Below, piece after piece: positions 22,790 to 33,511 of a DNA stretch of 64,000 bases (positions within the stretch are counted from its first letter, which is position 1; the number at the start of each line of letters is the position of its first letter). The position numbers were made by a program, and so were the translations under genes. The stretch is from Prosopocoilus inquinatus (lineage: Eukaryota > Arthropoda > Insecta > Coleoptera > Lucanidae): the NCBI GenBank assembly GCA_036172665.1, contig CM069870.1, forward strand, positions 27,874,001-27,938,000, in the 5' to 3' direction. The notes below the pieces were generated by a model. It had not been told where the DNA came from. It saw only the letters and a list, made by a program, of their open reading frames with translations, and did no database searches.

Positions 22790-23805
22790 TTATAAAAAGA
22801 AGTAAAAGATGTACAAATAATATTAAATAAATTTGAATCAGTTCGAATAAAAGAGAAAAAGAAACGTTGAAATTATTATTAAAATCAAAACACTCCTAAA
22901 ATACGAATAAAATTGAATAAAACAAAAACAATAAACGATAGTCAAACGAGACAGGACGAAAATAAACATTGTGTGAAATTCATTAAGTCGATAAACGGAC
23001 TTTCATCAGAACCAAAATTTTAATTCCACAAGATTAATAAATCGTGTAAAGAAAAGAAACAAAGACGATCAACTGAAATTAAAAAAAATAAAAGTTATGT
23101 CAAACGAAATCAAATCGAAGAGAAAACAAAAAACAAAATGATTAGTCGTTAATTTAAAAGTAAAAAAAACAAAACAAATGAAATTACATTACATTACATT
23201 AAAAATTAAATAAAATAATCAAATGAGGAATGCATAAAAATAAAAGATGATAAAATTGGGACGAAAATAAAAATTATGTTAAGCAAACAGTAAATAAGTC
23301 ATATCGATTTAAAAATTTGACAAATTTTACCACGATCCAAACAATAATCTGTTATAATAAAAGAAAAAATAATAAATAAATTACTGATAATAAAAAAAAA
23401 TGGCGATCAATCGACGGGATTAAAGTGTAAAATAAATTCACACTGAGTAAATGAAAACAGAAACGATCAATTGATAATTCAAAATAAAACCGGTCAAATA
23501 AAATTGAACTAATGATGGTAAATGGTAGTAAAAAATAAAAGCAAAATGAATAAAATCTATTAAAAGAAAAACAAAGCTCGATCAATTGATTATACCTATT
23601 GAAAATTAAATGAAATAAAGTCGAATGTGGAATTAAAAAAGAAGAAAAATGACCGTTGGCGAAGATGCGACTAAAAGAAAAATTCTATAAATTAACATAA
23701 AATCAAATCGAATCAAGAACATTGGCGAATTTTTAATTGAAAGTTTGAATAAAAGATAATCAAACTGAAATCGAATCAAGAAAAGAAAAAGACGATCAAT
23801 GTAAA
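22790..23805. repeat. A-rich, strand-asymmetric block with recurring CGATCAA
   Basis: About 1 kb of the plus strand is dominated by A with few T runs. GACGATCAA/CGATCAATTGA-type motifs recur (about 23067, 23404, 23465, 23579, 23791) with AAATAAAATNNAAT between them. This suggests a highly diverged tandem array. A short (ATTAC)4 run lies near 23180. Confidence 0.45.
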
Positions 23806-23851
23806 GGGTGTTCTTTTACTGTGTGCAATCATGGGTAATCTAAAATATGTA

Positions 23852-24534
23852 CACTTGCTTGCAATAAAATCGCGTACACCTTCAAAATCAAGTAGCCGAA
23901 TTTTCACCTATTTTTTTGATTTGTAAATTGGTATTTTGAGAATTTTGTCATGTTTCGAAACATACACGTTAGGAACGGCCGTTGAAATGATTACTATTTT
24001 ACCTGATATGAGTCAGACAGTAGCTATTCAATAAATATCACAACATCCCAAATATTTAACGGCCCCTAAATGTCATGTAATTTAATCGAAATACAGTTGT
24101 CGATTGCTGTCCTATGCATATAATTTTTTTTTAACACCTGTCAAGATTTTTTAAAGCTCAATTTGTAATTTTCGACGTGTTGGTGACAAGAGTCTAGGAA
24201 AGTTTATTAAAACATGGAATCCCTTGCGGTTTATAATGGATTTTTTCTTAATTTAGAAGGGCATTATCCGAATCGTAAATCGACATGTTTGGACATCTAT
24301 CTTCAACCATCTTTTCTATTTGCAATTTTTTCCTCTTCCCACATATTATTTGTGCTTCATAGTTTTTTATTTAAGTTATAATCATTCGCTACTGCTGTGA
24401 ATCACTCTTCCTCTCCTAAGTTACACGTTTTCTGTCAGTCCGAATTTTAATCGTTGGACATTGACAAATGAAATCTCAAGACCAACTTAATACAACGAAA
24501 AGCAGGTGTACGCGTTTTTTTTTGCAAGCCACAG
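23852..24534. mobile_element. Tc1-like non-autonomous element with TA duplications
   Basis: TA dinucleotides (23850-23851, 24535-24536) flank inverted ends. The left end is CACTTGCTTGCAATAAAATC and the right end, reverse-complemented, is CTGTGGCTTGCAAAAAAAAA, both followed by CGCGTACACCT. A CAGTGGCTTGCAAAA-like end and TA target are typical of Tc1-like elements. No transposase is readable in the 683 bp. Confidence 0.6.
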
Positions 24535-24536
24535 TA

Positions 24537-25074
24537 CATTGGTTAGGTTTCACGGTACTCAATCAAACTTCTTTAGGAATAAGAAACGATTAGGTAGGTC
24601 GCAAAATTTTTCTGACTGAGTAAACTTATGAAATAAATAGATGAAAATTCTCAAGTTTTGGAGATCCAACAAACATGTGGTGAGAACTCACAAATTACGA
24701 CGCTTGGATAATACAAGAAGTCTCGGTTAAATGTAATATAATATACAGTTCCAATTCAATTGGTTATCATCTTAATATTAAAATGATTTATGCGGAATTG
24801 AAATTTAAGAATCTTCCGAATTATACTCAATTACACTACAAAAACTATTACTTTTTCATCACCATCATTTTTGTTGTGTTGTATCCCAGTACAGAAAAAT
24901 AAACAGAAAAAATGTAGTGTCATTTCTATCTTATTGATTAAATGTTAACTAGATTACAATCAATTCAAAATATGTGATCTTCGAGGGCGAAACGAATGCA
25001 GTTCATAGTACTGTTTTATGTTTGGTTTAAATTGAAGACTTTCGCGGCCATCGTCTATAATTAAATTGGCTTCG
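24537..25074. other. Non-coding stretch
   Basis: I see no gene or clear repeat. Confidence 0.45.
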
Positions 25075-25336
25075 GATTGGAACAGCGTCACACTTATTTC
25101 TTCTAATGCAGATGTGTCGTTCTTCATTGCAGAAGAACTTCCTCAGGGCTGCTGCTGGTGACTGCTTTTCGTTACTTACCGAGACCAAGTAACCAGAACT
25201 AACAAAGACCACCAGTAGCAGCAGCAACGCCACCACCAGCAATAGTCCTAATAAAGTTCTTTGCAGTGAAGAACAAAACGTCGGCTGTAGAAGAAATCAT
25301 TGTGACGCCGCGGCCGTTCCAACCGGAAGCCAATTC
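25075..25336. repeat. GC-richer inverted repeat ending in ATTGGCTTC
   Basis: The left arm ATTGGCTTCGGATTGGAAC and the right arm (reverse complement ATTGGCTTCCGGTTGGAAC) continue with GCGTCACA, ATTTCTTCTA and GTTCTTCA-TGCA in both. A 71-residue minus-strand frame inside (25027-25242) has a hydrophobic start but is probably chance. It is likely a MITE or part of a larger element. Confidence 0.5.
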
Positions 25337-25699
25337 AATTTTGTATTATGTTTGTATATGTAATTTTGCTTTGAAATGAAACAAATATAAATAAAAAAAT
25401 ATAAATATAAAAGTTGAATGTTAAATTAGCCAAATTGTATTTTTTTATTACTTTTCAGAATTTAAGTTTGTCGAAATTAATAGTCAGGAAATGGTTCAGG
25501 AAACAGTTCTGTATCGTTCCACAGTGGTCTAAATCTCGGTGGGGTTAACGATCTTGTACGCAACTAACACGTAAATTATTTTTAAATTGATCCCAATCAT
25601 GTAAGAAGAAACGAACATGTAACGTCTTTTTATTTCGATCCAAATCATGCAAGAAAAAACAAAACTTTTATCTGTGATATTTAGTAAATAAAACCATAG

Positions 25700-25833
25700 C
25701 ATGTTTTTTTTTTAATTATTTATAAGGCGTATGTGCATATTTATGCATATTCGTGCATATGTTAAGGCACATTTTAGCCAAGAAACTTTTATGTGTGTGC
25801 ATATTTTCTTCATTTCATATATTCTCAGCTCTA
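25700..25833. repeat. Solo end related to hAT element B
   Basis: Read inward from 25833 on the minus strand it starts TAGAGCTGAGAATATATGAA and then has several ATATGCAC motifs. Element B starts TAGAGAGCGGATTTATATG and has the same ATATGC-rich subterminal region. No matching left end was found, so it is a truncated copy. Confidence 0.4.
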
Positions 25834-26399
25834 TTAGATTTATATTTATTTTACAATATGGAATAAATATTACAAGTTGTGTCAAATGATTAAATATACA
25901 TCAAATAACGAACCTGATGACCTTAATGAATGTTTTGAGTTACAAAGAGTGTACGGTCAACGAAACAATATTCTAATCAATTCGTATTTTAACGGGCAAT
26001 TAGTACATTTGACAAAGAGGTTTTCAGACTCAGAAAAGCAGAAATTATTGCTATAAAATTTTTTTTTATCAAAAATAAAGATTTTTCCCATTTGATGCCG
26101 ACTTTTTGGCGATCACTATATATTTGCTTAAATAGAAAAACATAATAACTTATTGATTTTATTTCATTATGTAGATATTAAAGCTTATAAGTACATATGG
26201 CGGAAATATATTTTGCGCGATTCAAATTCTAATGAAGATATAAGATATTAGACCGTAGCGTGTAAACAAACGCGAGGACGACGGAGACAATTAACGCCGC
26301 TACAGCAACGGTGTTACTCAGTACAACAAAAAAACAGAGCAATATTGCCGCAATAAAAAATTACAGTTATGCAATCAACTCTTCTTGTTTCAATGTGTA

Positions 26400-26840
26400 A
26401 AGATTTTTAGAGTAATTAGTTGACCAGTTGTAGTTCGATCTCCGGGGTATATCGCCACATTGCATCATACAGTAAGAACGCCGTAAATTATTTTCACCGT
26501 CCCATTACACGATGTGCCTGTTCGATGCATTTTTACGGCGCTACTGAAAAGATGGCGTGTACTTATTCTAATCCTATCCTTACTTATGGGGTATCCTTCC
26601 GAAGTTCGAGCTCACTGACCCAACAATTCCTGTAACCTTTAACAGGTGTTGAAAACAAAGAAATATTGATATGTACAATACGCCTAAATAGAAAATAGTG
26701 TGTAAAATCAGCTTATGTCTAACGAAGACGCTGTGTTGTCGAAACGATTGACAAAAATAATAAAAAGTGAGGAAATTTGACCTTAAACTGTGCGAGGAAA
26801 TGTGCACTCCGTGGGTACATCAGGCGAGTCGGCTGGATTA
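26400..26840. other. GC-richer segment with a weak hammerhead-like string
   Basis: Base composition is less AT-rich than the flanks. A string CTAACGAAGACGCTGTGTTG followed by TCGAAACG (near 26718-26745) has the layout of a degraded hammerhead core (CUGANGA-stem-GAAAC). No protein is recognised. It may be the end of a Penelope-like or similar element. Confidence 0.25.
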
Positions 26841-27354
26841 TGGTGGAGTTCTTGAGCTATAACCAGGACCCAATTAATTCCAAAATAGCTATACAAATCT
26901 AGCCGGCTTGCAGCAAGCTTTAAAGCATAATGTTTTATTTATTTACTTAACGTTTACTGGTTTTTAGTAACGTAAATAATAATTTCTTTATCTGCTCGAA
27001 TTATAAGGAAAAAATATCAAAAACCTCTTCTAGCAGAAAAACCGATAAACACCTGTTATATTACAGAGCGACGAGCCGAGCGAAATATAATGATACAAAT
27101 ATTTGGATTAAGTATCTAATTTCGAATTCAGTGAACACGCGGTAAATGTTAACAAACAACAGTAAGCTGCTCTTAGGTTTTTATTTGTCCAAAAATTTAG
27201 TGCTAGTGTTTAAAATGGAATAATACATATATTATATTTATGTATTTCAAAAGATAAAAAAGCGCTATCGTACATGGTGCAAAATAAAATAGTGAATAAA
27301 TTTTCAAAGTTTATTTACAATCCGGTTTCCAGATTCTCTGAATAAGAACAATTT

Positions 27355-27648
27355 TTGCATCTATTCGATTCGGATTGTGTTCGCATGCGGCGTAGAATGT
27401 TGGAATTAATTCGAATATTTGAACATTCGGATTCACCAGATGTGTTAGTTCGAATTATTACTACATTAGTGCATGTCATACATTTCAATCAAGGAATTGT
27501 AATTGCTTTAGAAGTGAAATATTACCGCATTTTCTCTACAGAAAAGAACAAGAAAATGAAACATAATGACACTTTTTTCAAGCTTTTGTTCCATTCAAAA
27601 ATTACAAGCTTCATAAACGTATTTATAGCTATTTATTATATTATATAA
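27355..27648 (+). other. Unrecognised 97-residue reading frame
   Basis: The first 40 or so residues (RMRRRMLELIRIFEHSDSPD and on) look less AT-biased than random local frames. The remainder becomes Lys/Ile/Tyr-rich, as expected of non-coding AT-rich sequence. I recognise no domain and see no good splice site. Chance is the likeliest explanation. Confidence 0.15.
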
Positions 27649-27685
27649 GTGTCTTATAAGGGAAATAAGTCACGAGTGTAATATA

Positions 27686-27870
27686 CAGGGTGTTCTTTTA
27701 CTGTGTGCAAATATTTAAACCTGTAATATATCACCATAAATGGCAACGATTGAACTAATATGTTCTTAAAAAATATTTAATAGTTTTCGAGAAAAATGCA
27801 GTGGTAGATTTTCACCAAACCGTTTGAGAGCTGCTGGGAAAGCTAAAACAGGAACGCGGCCGCCTCTTCA
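27686..27870. repeat. Left end of a TACAGGGTGTTC-type repeat
   Basis: The string TATACAGGGTGTTCTTTTAC continuing into TGTGTGCAA recurs as AAAGGGTGTTCTTTTACTG at 23804, just before the Tc1-like element. Only one end is visible at each place. It belongs by its end sequence to the TATACAGGGTG group. Confidence 0.45.
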
Positions 27871-28571
27871 ATTATGACCCGAAGCCGAAGTAGGCCAAGG
27901 TCGGTCAATACTTCACTTGATCTTGAGCACGAGCAACGTAAATCAGCCGCTCCGATCAGGTGGTCAGTCAAAACGTTTACAATTTAAATTAACTTCACTG
28001 CAAGTAATTACAAGTTTTAAGTATTTTTAAATTAAAATCTGGTGCAATTCAAGAAGCTGTTGTTCGTAATTGCCGAACAAATTAAAAGCGAGGTATAAAC
28101 AAATTGTAATTTCTCATTCTATATTATTTTTATAGACTTATCAAAATTAGACATTTACTTTTTTTCCATAGATCGTAAGTAATAATACTTTCATAGCTAG
28201 CAGCGTGATTACAGCAAAAGTTGATTTACGTAAAAGGGTGAAGGAAGAACATTTGTTTGCCTAATTGGTGCATAAATTATCGGATTTATTCGTCGATAGT
28301 TGATATTGTAAAACATGTTACTTCGCTCAGTGAATTAAAATTTTAAATAAAATACTTAATAAACGATATCAGTGATTATTTTTACGAAACGCTGCGTTGA
28401 AGATCGAGTGCGTTATCGGTGGGCGTGTTCATACTGACAGGAAGGCGAAGTTGACTTTCCTATCTTTCTCGCACATTTCAGCAGTTCTAAACAAGTGGTC
28501 CATAAAAATACCCGCAGAAGGTAGCATTTCGTGTACTTATACTGAGATTATTTTATTTGCACATAGTATAG

Positions 28572-28727
28572 TTTTATCCAAAACCTGTTTATTATGAAGC
28601 CATAATAATGTCGATTTTGAACAACAGTTTAATTACGGGTTCATAATACCAGAAGGGTTTTATAGACCTCATAACATACTCAAATTGGCATTATTATGAC
28701 TTCATAATAAATAGGTGTTGGACAAAA
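28572..28727. mobile_element. MITE copy 2, TTTATCC...GGACAAA family
   Basis: It is an inverted copy of the 9793-9955 element. Both carry CTGTTTATTATGAAG and (A/T)GACTTCATAA, and a shared interior around TTATAGACCTCATAA. The terminal inverted repeats are about 50 bp. Confidence 0.7.
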
Positions 28728-28964
28728 TTAATAATTTGTAGATTTTTAACTTACACGCGTGAAATAATTAATACAACGTAGTAAATTAGAAAGAACCTCT
28801 ACGTCAGTTTACCTGTTACGATTTCAACTTCGAAATCAAAAGTAATGGTGATTGTGAACGAATTCTAAGAACGGTTAACAAAGAACAAATTTCCTAGCAT
28901 TAAATACAATTTGTGCTAATTGAGAACATCATTATAATATCACACCAATTCGTATAACGTTCGA

Positions 28965-29238
28965 AACCATTTCGAATTAGTCTCGCCGACTGTGCGGCTG
29001 CTGGGTGGGGTTGCTTCCTGTAGATATCTTGGTTTCCGTTCCTAATTTTAAATTTCGTCTCGGCCTCCACGTACATGCCTTCGTTTCCGTTGCCGCGACC
29101 TTTCAGAAGGAACTCATCGAGATGTGGAAAACTTTTTGCTAAAGAATGTAACTCTTTTAAGAATTCGCTCGTTTCAAGCAAGAACAAGTATACAGGCTGC
29201 AAGATCTTCGAGTTTGAGATAATTTCACAATGGAACAT
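28965..29238 (-). other. Unrecognised reading frame, possible exon
   Basis: The frame (112 residues, from 29238) has a balanced composition in its middle: FLKELHSLAKSFPHLDEFLL followed by GRGNGNEGMYVEAETKF. This is unlike the surrounding AT-driven frames. I recognise no family and cannot place convincing splice sites. The last 15 residues look random. Confidence 0.2.
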
Positions 29239-29410
29239 AAATTATCACCTGCAGGTTTATTGTTTTTAATACAAGAATTAATTATATCACGATATATTAT
29301 TTTACTGTTTTATTTTTAATTTTGCTGTTTCAACTGTTTATTATTGTCAAAACATTTTTTGCTTTATTCCTTAATTTTCTTAATTTAGTCAAATTCTTGT
29401 ATTTAACATA

Positions 29411-30570
29411 CGTGGGCTGCTGGAAAAGTTTCTGGAAACGGTGTGAAAAAAAACCAGTGTCCGGATTCAACCGCTGCTTCAGCCGACGAAAATCGCTCAC
29501 CACGCATTTTATTTTTGATATTTGTGAACAAAAAGAAATCATCAGGTGATGAATCAGGTGAATATGGACAATGAGTCATTAATTCAACATTTTTGTTGGA
29601 CCAAATATCAACTGTTGACGGGCTGAGTGAGAGCTGGCGTTGTCATGATGAAGAATAATTCGTCGATTTCGGTTGTTTCTTCTTATTTGATCGATGACTT
29701 CCGGCAAACAAATTGTAGTATACCAATCAGCACTCACGGTTTTTCGATCCTCTAAAGCCACGGTTGCTACATGTCCAGTTAAACCAAAGAAACAAGCAAT
29801 CATTTGCTTCGCAGCACTGCGTGAACGGACAACTTTTCTTGGTTTTGGTTCATTTTGAAATACCCAAACGGTAGATTGTTGTTTACTTTCTGGCTCGTAC
29901 GAATAGATCCACGTTTCGTCACCAGTAACGATGTTATAAACTAAACTTGAACGACCTCCATTGAATTTCTTGAGCATTTCTTCGCACCATTTGACACGAC
30001 CCTGCTTTTTGCTTCTTCTAAATTGTATGGGATACAACGACTGCAAAGCTTTCGTACGTTCAAATGATCATGCAAAATCTGGTGTATTGCTTTCATGTCA
30101 ATGCGTAAGGATGCTTGAATCTCACGGTATGTCACATGTCGATCTCACTCAAAACATTTCACGCACTGCATCTACATTAGAGGCAACAACAGATGTTGAT
30201 GGACGACCTTCACGAAATTCGTCACCGACAGAGGTACTTCCACGCTGGAATTCGGCAAACCAATTATAAATACTGCTCTTTAATGGTGCTTCATCTCCAA
30301 AAGCCAAATGAAGCCGATAGAGGCATTGTTTCGGCGTTAGACCAGATTTGAAATCGTAAAGAATCATGGCACGAAAATTTTCACGCGAGATTTCCATGTT
30401 TACACAAAATTACTTTTTCTCAAATGCTGTACAGACAAAACTAGTTCACTTGGATAGGAACTGTCAATAGAATTATAGGCGAAAAACGTCAATTTTTTCA
30501 AATATGACAGTTGATAAACGCTAACAATTTTAGACCTACTAGATTCCAGAAAATTTTCCAGCAGCCCACG
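29411..30570 (-). mobile_element. Mariner copy 1, internally deleted
   Basis: Inverted ends of about 27 bp start CGTGGGCTGCTGGAAAA on both sides. TA precedes the left end (29409-29410), but the base pair after the right end is TT, so the duplication has decayed. It is 1160 bp against 1282 bp for copy 2 (49639-50920). The missing 122 bp lie near 29453, in the 3' part of the transposase gene. Confidence 0.85.
29579..30397 (-). pseudogene. Mariner transposase (DD34D), broken
   Basis: Mariner transposase cuts and pastes its own element at TA sites. The frame starts MEISRENFRAMILYDFKSGL at 30397, a helix-turn-helix DNA-binding domain. It then has HVTYREIQASL, VTGDETWIYSYEPESKQQST (first catalytic Asp) and RRIILHHDNASSHSARQ (second Asp). 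A TGA at 30145-30147 replaces an Arg codon, probably from CGA. A frameshift occurs in the A-rich run after LEEAK (near 30005-30015). The region beyond the second Asp is frameshifted and then cut by the 122-bp deletion. It cannot make active enzyme. A near-identical sister is at 49.6-50.9 kb. Confidence 0.85.
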
Positions 30571-31248
30571 TTTTAAGCTTTTAGTTAAACTTCAGTCATA
30601 CAGTTAAAACTTTTTTAGGCGTCATATTTATGGTCTGTGTGGGTGTGCTACATTATAAACTTCTCAACGTTACAATCCGTTTATTTTAAAAACTATAATC
30701 GCGTTTTGCGATATTCCTTGCTATTCATATTTTGATCTGCTTTTCAAATAAGTGAGACCGGAAAGAGATTTTCAATTTTTAGATATCAATCGTTATGATT
30801 AGCTTTAAAGACGATATTTAGATTGTGTTTAAAGATAAAAGATAAATAATTTTATATTTTGTTTGTCACAAGTTTAGTTAGAGACGACTTTAATCATGAG
30901 ATGGGAATACGGGCCATAAAGTTTAAATGCCCCTAAAAATTACGTATGGCATAAGGGCGAGAAATTCGCGTATATTTGAATTGTGATGTGACACAAGATG
31001 AAAACATGCAACTCATACATAAATTAAAATTGCTAACAGCGCAAATAATGTATCTCGTTAAAGAAAATTGCGTCACGTCAGCATCCGAAGAAATAAATTT
31101 CTTATCGCTTTGTATTCTAAAAATCGCGGTTTGATGCAGACGCATAAATTTATTGTTCATTGTGATGAAGAATAGTTCGCACCTACCCCGCGCAAATAAA
31201 TAATAAAAGACATGAATAATTTATCGTTCCGTCGGTCGGGTCTATGGT
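30571..31248. other. Non-coding stretch with a solo MITE end
   Basis: At about 30876-30917 a right end of the 41965-42208 MITE family is present (GACTTTAATCATGAGATGGG, then AATACGGGCC). No matching left end is visible. The rest shows nothing recognisable. Confidence 0.45.
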
Positions 31249-31605
31249 CTATCTATTCAACAATGAAGTGTTCGCATCGAATTTGTAGACGAGGTTCCAG
31301 TGTCGTTTGTAACCGATTCGATAATAACCAGGTGTGACAACCTGCAGGATTAAAAAGGCGCGTTCAAATAATCCGTAGTCGTCGTAAACATCCGAATTAT
31401 AACACTGCCACTTCGAATAATACGTTTTGGGACAGGTGCGAATGTTGAAGCGAGGAAAAACAATTGTGTTTAAGCAGATATGCGTATGTAATCTATTAGG
31501 ATGTTTTTTCGTCGAATTATATACCGTCCTCTTCAAATATTTAATTTTTCCGCCATAATTAATTATCAGACGGCGGAACTTTTTTACACAGTTGTATGAG
31601 TACAA
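31249..31605 (-). CDS. Unrecognised 118-residue frame, possible last exon
   Basis: The second half has a protein-like composition: CPKTYYSKWQCYNSDVYDDY, then GLFERAFLILQVVTPGYYRI and a stop at 31249-31251. The first 30 residues are more AT-driven, so the true exon may begin further in, after an acceptor in the pyrimidine-rich TTGTTTTTCCTCGCTTC region. Two Cys, many Tyr and one weak hydrophobic stretch are visible. I recognise no family. No upstream exon was found on the minus strand. It may be the 3' exon of a host gene, a fragment of an element, or chance. Confidence 0.3.
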   Translation of the reverse strand: MYSYNCVKKFRRLIINYGGKIKYLKRTVYNSTKKHPNRLHTHICLNTIVFPRFNIRTCPKTYYSKWQCYNSDVYDDYGLFERAFLILQVVTPGYYRIGYKRHWNLVYKFDANTSLLNR

Positions 31606-32040
31606 AATCTCAAAATTAAATCAATAAAATCTTAAGATTTACGTTTAGCTTTCTTTTTAAACAAGACAAAGATAAAGGTTAAAACAGGTAAGTTATTATT
31701 AGATAACGGATACTCGTACATGTGTCAGGTGAAAGGGAGCCGTCGGAGTTTACGATCACGTACTTTCATGTTCTGCCTTAATGTGAATGTGAATGCTCAG
31801 TCTTGAATTCACCGTAGTTAGTGGTATCAGTATCACTATAAAATCGCAGTTTTAATAACAGATATCAAAAAGTAACAGTTTGGTCGAAATCATAGTTTAT
31901 ACTTGAATGGAGAATCGCGTTTGTGCACTTCCATAAAGTCGACTTTTCCTTAACGCCATAAGAAATGTACGCGCAGCAAGCTACTTCGTACCTTATTGAC
32001 ATTTGTACAAACAGACAGCCAAACATCTTCGTGTAAAATA

Positions 32041-32954
32041 CAGTGAAATCTTTGATAAGCGGACACCAACCGTCGCCGTTTCTGTTCGCTTGTAAGAGGT
32101 GTCCGCTCATTAGAAATACGAACCCAATAAATGTGTTTTATGTTTATTTTTCATTGTATAAAACAAATGTGTTTTGTATAAAAATTACTGTAGATACGAA
32201 ATTAAAATAAATTCACGAACAGTTTTGAACAACTTAAAACAGTCAAGCAAGCGTAAGAATGTATGTACAGCAGTATTTAATATTATAAACAAATTAAAAT
32301 AAGTATTCTTCTATGAAGGTTCGATGTGTTTTTGCGTTTTTGAAAGACATTTAATACTTCGTAACTTCCTGTATCCGCCTTTTTTTAAGGAAAACTGCTT
32401 CAATTTATCTGTGTTTTTTCAATATTGAACAGTATTGCTAATTTCCGCACACTAGTTTTTCTTTATTATAAACCGTAATAACTTCTAATTTCTCTTGAAA
32501 TAAAAATAAAACATTACCAAAGATCTGTTCTAGCAACAGCTGACTAATTCGAGTCCGGCAAAAACATGCGCAAGTCAAAGATATTGATGGTGCTGTTAAA
32601 ATCGGTCACTACTTCAATGGGCAACTGTTTTTACGTTCCGAAATAGTCAGAAACTGGTGCCGCAGTAGACCTTACAGACCAATATCGACCCACTGATTGA
32701 TCAAAGTGATCAAGCAGAGGAATTCCCTTTTTAACGGCGGCGCACAAGTGGTATTTTACTGACTTTTGTCCGTTCAAGAGAGATTTTAATCGAGAAAAGG
32801 GGAAAAGGGCAGTGTTCATGTCCGTTTATGAGAGTGTCCGCTTAATAGAGAGAATTTTATTAAAAGATCCTATAAAAAAATCCGTCGCCATAAGATTGTC
32901 CGGTTACGAGAGGTGTCCGTTTATCAGAGATGTCCGTAATGAGAGGTTTCACAG
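32041..32954. mobile_element. Pogo-like non-autonomous element with TA duplications
   Basis: TA copies (32039-32040, 32955-32956) flank ends CAGTGAAATCTTTGATAAGC and, reverse-complemented, CTGTGAAACCTCTCATTACG. CAGTGAAAC-type ends with TA targets are typical of pogo/Tigger-like elements. GTCCG(C/T)TTAT-AGAG motifs recur near both ends, at least five on the right. No transposase is readable in 914 bp. Confidence 0.65.
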
Positions 32955-32995
32955 TATATTTCTCCGGCATTTCGTTAAATAATGTAACAATAATT

Positions 32996-33062
32996 TATTA
33001 TGTTTCGAGAAAATCTGTTTGATACAGAAAACGAACAGACTTTTTCGAAACGTAATAAACAA
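32996..33062. repeat. Short inverted repeat
   Basis: GTTTATTACGTTTCGAAAAA (reverse complement of the right arm) matches the left arm TTTATTATGTTTCGAGAAAA. The loop is short. It is adjacent to the degraded hammerhead-like module. Confidence 0.4.
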
Positions 33063-33071
33063 AAAAAAATT

Positions 33072-33130
33072 GCTTCTGTACAGCAGTTTCTGCCCTATTT
33101 GGGGCTTCTTAAGCAGAAACGTAGATCAAA
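33072..33130 (-). ncRNA. Degraded hammerhead-like module, family 1
   Basis: On the minus strand the stem AGCCC-CAAAT-AGGGC and a following GAAAC match the 46.6-kb module. The CTGATGA box is changed to TTAAGA, so it is inactive as a ribozyme. Confidence 0.4.
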
Positions 33131-33511
33131 TTCCCATTGCAAACCAAAAACGACTTGACTAATTTATTCACAAATGCGATGTAATAGTGGTGAATAGATA
33201 AAACAGCCACATCCTGTGCTCGCTTTTAAATATTGCTACAATCTGATATCAGTGATACTGATATCACGATATCCCCCATCATTAACTATCATTAACTATG
33301 ATGATCATTCATTGACATCAAGGCAGAACGCGAAAGCACGTGATCGTTAACCCCGACGGCTCCCTTCCACCTGACACATGTACGAGAATCCGTTCTCTAG
33401 TTATTACTTATTATACAGTACTGGTATAAAATCTCTTTCTCTCTTTCTTGTATTCGTATCAAATAAGATAGGAAGTTCACAAAAAGAAAATACAAAAAAC
33501 GGAAATGCAAA

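Larger units (their letters stand above)
31688..33406. mobile_element. Long-TIR DNA element holding a pogo-like insertion
   Basis: Inverted arms of roughly 110-170 bp (31688-31860 and 33230-33406) share AACGGAT(A/T)CTCGTACATG, TGTCAGGTG(A/G)AAGGGAGCCG, ACGATCACGT and ATCAGTATCACT. No transposase is readable. Inside are a pogo-like element (32041-32954), a short inverted repeat (32996-33062) and a degraded hammerhead-like module (33072-33130). The target duplication was not resolved. Confidence 0.6.

Noticed and set aside
23180..23205. Short (ATTAC) tandem run considered as a telomere-like repeat
   Set aside because: Insect telomere repeat is TTAGG. This is four units of a different pentamer in low-complexity DNA.
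25027..25242. Minus-strand frame starting with a Leu/Val-rich stretch like a signal peptide
   Set aside because: It lies inside an inverted repeat and the hydrophobic run comes from a GC-rich CAG/CAC-type repeat. There is no downstream gene.
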